A stretch of 64,000 nt of DNA from Yamagishiella unicocca (lineage: Eukaryota; Chlorophyta; Chlorophyceae; Chlamydomonadales; Volvocaceae). A model generated the notes under the pieces. It saw nothing but the letters and a program-made list of their open reading frames with translations. It ran no database searches and was not told where the DNA came from. The stretch lies in the NCBI GenBank assembly GCA_003116995.1, contig BDSL01000027.1, positions 930,001 to 994,000 of the forward strand. Direction: 5' to 3'. The position numbers and the translations under genes were made by a program. Within the stretch, counting starts at the first letter, position 1. Each line of letters starts with the position of its first letter. Positions 59,101 through 64,000 of this stretch are shown here, piece after piece.

Positions 59101-62100
59101 TGAGGGCGACTCCGTGCACCAACTGCACATCATCCAGGAGCTATGCGAGGGAGGCAGCCTGCGGGGCGCACTGGGTAATAAGGCGGACCCGGGAGTCACT
59201 TGAGGGCAGAGGCGGGGTGCACGTGTATCTCGAGAATTGTGTGTACCTCCTGCCCATCCGAGTCTTTCTGTGTTTTAACCAGCCTCATGTATTTCGCAGC
59301 CACCCATGCATCCCGCCCACGGCCATCCACCCGCTGGGGCAAGCTCCCGGGTCGTAGTGCGTTGTACGTGCGCCCGTCTGCACGTGTTGTTCCGTACAGT
59401 GCGTGGCGGTTCAGCACCTCGCCCACCTTTGCCCCCTTCGCCCACCCCGTCGTACGCCGTACGTTCGTACAGCCGCGGGCCTGTTCCCCGGTATGGGCGC
59501 CGGGGCTGCCGCGACGCAGCTGTCTCTGGCGCTGGCGTTGGACGTGGCGGCAGGCATGAGCCACATCCACTCGCGCAACATCGTGCACGGGGTGAGCTGG
59601 GCAGCAGGGGGGCCGGTGGGGGAGGGCGGGTACACGACACGACACACGGTGCGGGGGCTGCAAGGAAAACCCGTGTACGAAAGGAAAAACCGGGCCGCGG
59701 CGGCGCGGCGTTGGGCGGGGCTGGGTTGGGGTTTGCAGGGCTTGCCTACCATCCACGAGCCCGGGTGATGATGGGCAACCCGCCACGCCTTGCCGCCGCC
59801 GCCGACCCCACTGAGCGGCGTGGCACCTTTTGAAGCGCTCCGAAACCGCTCCCAACCGCGCTCCGAAACCCAACCCCGTCAGGACCTCTCCTCGTTGAAC
59901 GTGTTGCTCGCCAAGCGGCCGCCGCCTGCGGATGCCGGCCCGGCCCCAGAGGTGGTGGGGAGTGGCGCCAGTCCCTCCCCCTCCCCCTCCTCCAATGACA
60001 GCGGCGGCGGCGGCTCGGATGCGGGTGCGGACGTCGCTGCTCGGAGGGCAGTGGCGGGCTGCTGGCAGTCGCCGGTGGTCGCAAAGGTCACCGACTTTGG
60101 ACTCAGGTGGGTGGTTGCAGCGCAGCTATGGCTGGGTAGTTGGCGGTTGGCAGTTGCAACGGATTGCAATGTTGCGGCGCCGGGCGCTGGCTAGGGTTCC
60201 GCGGCTGGCTGTGGATACCGGTGATACCTGGGGTGTATATCTTTCGCTCAGCTGCTGCCGCGACCTCGCGGCGCAATCAACTCCGCCACGAGCCCAACCA
60301 CCACCGCTGTACAGCGCACGGGAGCCGTACCCACGTGCACAGTCGGTTTTTAACATTGTGGACTCATTTTTCAAGGGTGGCTGTAACGTAGTGAACAAAC
60401 TACTACTTTCTGCAGTCGTATATGTCCTCCCGACCTGAGCCGACCTCAACGGAAACTGAATGAAGTGAACTGAACTGAATCGAACTGAACTAAACTGATC
60501 TCAGTGCCAGCGCGTGATGCGAACAACGAAGTGATGGCGGCCCCTCCCACTTACAGCAAACCTCCTTGGAGACACATTTTGTTTCCGTCTTCTTTTGCTC
60601 CGAAACCAGCACGCCGCCACCCTACCACCCCGTGTTGCTGCAGTGTGCGCATGGGCGAGGGACAGACGCATGCGAGCAAAAACTTCCAGGTGGGTCGGAA
60701 GGGAGGGAGCGGAGGAGGCGGGTAGCAAGGACAGCAGGGTCCGGGCCGTCATTTCGTTATCAAATTCCGTTGTCGGTTCACCGTTTCCTCTCTTCCCCGG
60801 ACCTCAGGAACCCGACCCCGCCCGGCCCTCACCTCCGCCACCCACGCATTCAGAAACCATTTCCCCCGCAATATGTGATGTCCTCTTCTCCTATGTCGCT
60901 CCACCCCCCCTCGCTCTTCTCCACCCCCCTCTCCACCACCCGCACCCACACCACCTACCTCGCATCCCTGCCTTCAGGGCACTCCGCTCTACATGGCTCC
61001 GGAGCTCCTGGCCTGCGGCCGCATAAGCAAGGCCGCAGACGTCTTCAGGTGCAGAAGGGTTTTAAGAGTCAGGCGTACGGCACTCAATCCAACATGGTAT
61101 CTGTACGGCACAGTAATCGTGTCGTACGTCGGTTGCGACGGAGTCCCAGCAACGAAGGCGCTGTGGCTGCTGCTGGTGGTTGTGGGGCCAGGCGACGTGT
61201 GGGTGTTAGTCCCTGCTTATCACGCGGCCACCGCCACCCGCCTTGCCCGCACAACCTACACTGTAAAGTTTGCATACAACCCTACAAACCCTACACGTGA
61301 GCTAGAGTAACGGCATCCGCGGCCTCTTCCAATCGCGACTCCTGGAGACTTCCGTACCCAGGTGATCCAACGCCCGTATTGCAACCCCTCCTACCTATGT
61401 CGTGGAACTTGGTCTCCTCGCCCCCCGTCCCACCCCTAGCCACATGCACCTCCTGCTCAAACCCACCCCTCCCCGCCTTCTCTACCCACCAGCAGTGGGA
61501 CACCCGCCCTCCTCTCCCTGCGCTTACTTCTACCTGCAATTATTGACACTGCGCTCTTCCCCTCCCTCTTCCCCCCCCCCCCCCATCTGCCTCCCCCCCT
61601 CCTGCCCCGCTCTCACTCCGGCCCCGTCCAGCTTCGGTGTCCTGCTGCTGGAGCTGGTGAACGGCAAGGACGCAGCTGCCGTACTGCAGCATCGGTTCGA
61701 CCACGTGATTGCCGCCACCTCAGCCGGTGCCGCATCCGGCTCCAGCAGCGGGTCCGCTCCTGCCGGCGCGTACGACAACCCGGTGCTGCCGGCCATGCCG
61801 GAGGGCTGTCCCCAGGGGCTGATCGCCCTCGTCGCCTCGTGCATGGCGCCAACCCCTGCGGAGCGACCCAGCTTCAGCAAGGTGCGTCAGCTCCTGGGGG
61901 CCGAGGTAGAGGGCTGTGGGCGAGGTAGAGGGGGTGTGAGGTACGAGGCGGCAGGACTGAGGGCGGCTGATGCCTTCGTTCACCTTCGGTAAAAAGAAGG
62001 CTGACGAACTTATTTTTCACCTTTGTTTCGTTTACCTTCTTTCGTTTACCTTCGATACTGATGAAGCTAGCCAGTCCTCCCAGGAGCCCCTGCGCAGCAA

Positions 62101-62229
62101 AATAAGCCCGCTCCCCCGGTCGTCGGCCCGGTCCCCCCTTGTCCCTCCCCCCTTCATACCGGTACCCCACGCGCCCAGATTCTGGATGTTCTCGTGGAGG
62201 CCATCCGAGCCACCGACGCGCAGCGGTAG
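44151..62229 (+). CDS. Receptor-like protein kinase with large repeat-bearing ectodomain, 1,935 aa
   Basis: Exons: 44151-44442, 44818-45007, 45594-46023, 48054-48217, 48558-48704, 49458-49743, 50489-50611, 50659-50719, 52941-53110, 53582-53853, 54159-55632, 55915-56050, 56628-57337, 57604-57706, 58075-58145, 58529-58616, 58845-59174, 59473-59591, 59883-60106, 60644-60689, 60978-61048, 61632-61881, 62179-62229 (TAG stop); every junction keeps frame. A signal peptide ([12 protein letters not shown]) leads an ectodomain of beta-strand-like units such as [25 protein letters not shown] and [10 protein letters not shown], suggesting a beta-helix fold. A GSTGPTV array spans about 780-1130. The membrane span is about 1328-1353, followed by KRRRQR. 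The kinase has GRGTYG (1563-1568), lysine 1583 in VAVK, HGD with catalytic Asp 1723 and Asn 1728, DFG at 1793 and GTPLYMAPE ending at 1821. It looks catalytically complete, TKL-like Ser/Thr. The ligand is unknown. The exon 46023 boundary and the small exons near 50.5 and 58.1 kb are least certain. Confidence 0.88.
47530..47675. repeat. Diverged AT-rich direct repeat in kinase intron
   Basis: Two copies of a unit containing GTTTGTTACTGTCAGTT, about 93 bases apart, lie in the 2.0-kb intron 46024-48053. This is the most AT-rich part of the window. Confidence 0.6.
48237..48308. repeat. 18-bp tandem repeat, four copies
   Basis: Unit GCATACGGAAAGTAAATA, nearly perfect, starting 19 bases after the GTGAGT donor of kinase exon 48054-48217. 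Confidence 0.95.
49970..50065. repeat. CTAGCTACCAGCAGCAC imperfect repeat
   Basis: About four copies in the kinase intron 49744-50488, mixing CAGCAG runs with CTAGCTAC. Confidence 0.7.
50944..51029. repeat. Two overlapping inverted repeats (alternative hairpins)
   Basis: Arms 50944-50972 and 50980-51008 are perfect 29-base complements with a 7-base loop. Arms 50969-50991 and 51007-51029 are perfect 23-base complements with a 15-base loop. The two hairpins share bases and cannot form together. They lie in the kinase intron 50720-52940, about 220 bases before the minisatellite. Confidence 0.95.
51248..52806. repeat. 33-bp minisatellite, 47 copies
   Basis: The unit begins CAGCTGTCCACACTGTCACC and ends with a variable segment (CGCCACCCGCACA, CGCCGCCCACACA, CGCCACCCCCACA or CGCCGCCCGCACA). 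By my phase analysis it lies in the 2.2-kb intron 50720-52940 of the kinase gene. With no stop codons in most frames it produces long artefactual reading frames on both strands. Confidence 0.95.
54359..55413 (+). repeat. 21-bp coding repeat (GSTGPTV), about 50 copies
   Basis: Perfect heptapeptide tandem array inside exon 54159-55632 of the kinase gene. DNA units differ mostly at synonymous third positions (GGA/GGC/GGT, CCC/CCT, ACC/ACG), which suggests selection for the peptide. Rare changes are [12 protein letters not shown] and GHTVG. Confidence 0.93.
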
Positions 62230-62466
62230 CGGAGATTGTAGCAGGACGAGGAGTAAGATGCCGTCATGCATGCCAGCAGCTAGCGCGGGGCGGGAGCAGC
62301 GCGGAGCCGGAGCAGGGCGGGAGCAGCGCAGCGGACCTTGCGTGGCTGATATTCATCGAGCGAGCGAGCTTGGCGCCTGAGGCCTCACGGGCGATGTTGC
62401 TCACTGCGGCGACGAAAGCAATAAGTGCCAATGTTTTTGTAGGTCAGTGTACTCCGACGCAGCAGC

Positions 62467-62471
62467 TGTAA
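62467..62471 (+). terminator. TGTAA polyadenylation signal of the kinase gene
   Basis: TGTAA about 238 bases after the TAG stop at 62229. Confidence 0.55.
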
Positions 62472-62474
62472 ATA

Positions 62475-64000
62475 CTGCGTTAAAGCATTACCTATTTTGG
62501 CTTTTTGAGTCCGCGTGCACCAGCCGGAAGAAATTGCCAATATTTGTCGCGGTTATCGACATTGTTATGATGGGCTGTTACGCGACGCCAATACAGGTTG
62601 TTAGGCAGCTTGGTGTACGCGGTTACGGATGCCCCGCGCATTTGATGCCGGCGTGGCAGCAGCGGTCCTCGCTGCATTGGTACGTATCACAGTGACACGC
62701 ATCCCTGCCACACGCATCGCTGTGACGTGGCATACCACGTCGCAACCGCGCTCATTGCGGCAGGTCGGGTGAAAGGGTGAAGCAGCAGCAGATCCAGACT
62801 GCAGCAGGAGTGTATGTCTCGGAGATTCATTTGCTGTTTCCATTCCTATATCACGTTGTTGGTTGGGTAGTTAGTAGTCTAACGCTACCCTGGGCAAATA
62901 ATGTCGTTGAGCTGAGTTGAGCCCTTGGGTCCATTCGTTGACGCAATCGATCAGCGGAACGAAAGCGATGAGGAAGCGAGGCGCTTGCACATTTTGTACT
63001 GATTCGCGCGCGTACATTTTACCAGCAAGCAAGGCAATTGCTTGTCCTCTAGGGGCTGGCCTTCGAAAGCTGCATTGTCAGCCGCGCAGATCGATGGATG
63101 GGAAATTTGTCTTCAGGGCAGGTGCCTGTATCTGTCCCATGCACGGTCCAGGTCTGCACCTTCCTCATCTGCACTCTGCGCAACATGTATGTAGTTTTAT
63201 TACTGCCGTGATTTCCTGTTTTCGGATGGATACCGTGTTACATATGAAGGAATTGGGTTGTTGCCTCGCTCATTTAGCCATGTTTTAGATGCGTTTCTTA
63301 AAACAACTTTTTTCAGAGGTTGATAATTTGGGTAATTCAAGGAATTCAAGGATGCCGTTTTTATCGTTACTTATTACTCAGTGTAGATCCGTCGTTGGTA
63401 ATGCGGCGGTGGCGCGCTTGTGTAAGAAGTGTGGCAAGACCCGTCTGGGCAGAAGCAGACTCTGCACAACACGTATGGCTCTCCCCTTTGGTCGGAAGGG
63501 GTCAATGCTTGTAATATGGGCGAGTATATGCATCGTTATGGTAGCCCATCCAGCGGGTATGCAGCGGTCGCGACGTTCCAGCATGGGACGATTCCACAGT
63601 TAGCCCCACCCAGCGCATGCAGCTTGATATGTAGCGTCACTTGCCACGCATGGTGTTCTATGTAGCACGGCAAAGCCGATTGCATCTGGCATACCGCTTG
63701 TGCCACCGGAGGTAGGTATCGTTGCGGCATTCCAGTGGCAAGTTTCGGCCGACATGCCTTTTAATAGCAAGGCCCACTGCCCTCGCCAGGGGCGCATGTT
63801 CCAGTTGGTCGTGCGCGAGCATTTAACTTTGTTAAATCATAGTCATGTGACAGCGATATATTTCAAGTATCATAGGCCACGACGCGTATGGGTGCGTCGA
63901 ACCTCGGTCGCAACCGAATTTACGAATGCCAACGAGTGATTTCAATCGAGTGGCTTAAAACGAGTTAACATATACTTGAAAGATGCCTTTCGTCATAATA
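62475..64000. other. Right flank with no recognisable gene
   Basis: Short reading frames only; composition is less GC-biased than in the coding exons. No splice-supported exon, RNA gene or repeat was found. Confidence 0.45.

Overview
The window is nuclear DNA of a eukaryote, most likely a volvocine green alga (the Volvox, Pleodorina, Eudorina, Gonium, Chlamydomonas group). The reasons are GC-rich coding exons split by many GT..AG introns, TGTAA motifs downstream of the stop codons (the chlorophyte polyadenylation signal), long hydroxyproline-type Pro/Ser repeats of cell-wall proteins, an OPR-like helical-repeat protein, and a receptor-like kinase of the algal type. I saw no rRNA, tRNA, CRISPR array or bacterial operon.

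I reconstructed five genes by joining exons whose splice sites and reading-frame phases agree. (A) 3003-12683, minus: a 2,031-residue CXC-domain transcription factor (tesmin/TSO1/LIN54, CPP family) in 12 exons. (B) about 15957-20418, minus: an unrecognised single-pass membrane protein in at least 8 exons, with its 5' end unresolved. (C) 21578-27828, plus: a 927-residue OPR-like helical-repeat protein with an organelle-type presequence, in 8 exons. (D) 29659-41262, plus: a 2,976-residue secreted, membrane-anchored, Pro-rich extracellular-matrix glycoprotein with a PKD domain and two copies of a module resembling repeats of bacterial adhesins, in 8 exons. (E) 44151-62229, plus: a 1,935-residue receptor-like protein kinase in 23 exons. 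All exon models are inferred from sequence alone. For A, C, D and E the exon lengths sum to whole codons and every junction keeps frame.

Genes D and E lie on the same strand 2.9 kb apart. D is a wall/matrix protein and E a matrix-facing receptor kinase, so they could belong to one matrix-sensing locus, but this is inference from position only. Genes A and C are nuclear and organellar regulators and show no obvious link to D and E.

The introns hold most of the unusual structure. There is a two-part dispersed repeat found only in introns of genes A, B and C, a repeat shared by two introns of gene D, a 47-copy 33-bp minisatellite beside two mutually exclusive hairpins in gene E, and tandem arrays that multiply 5' splice sites. 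Gaps between genes (1-2.7, 12.7-15.9, 20.4-21.6, 28.4-29.7, 41.4-44.1 and 62.5-64 kb) contain nothing I can identify beyond short tandem repeats.
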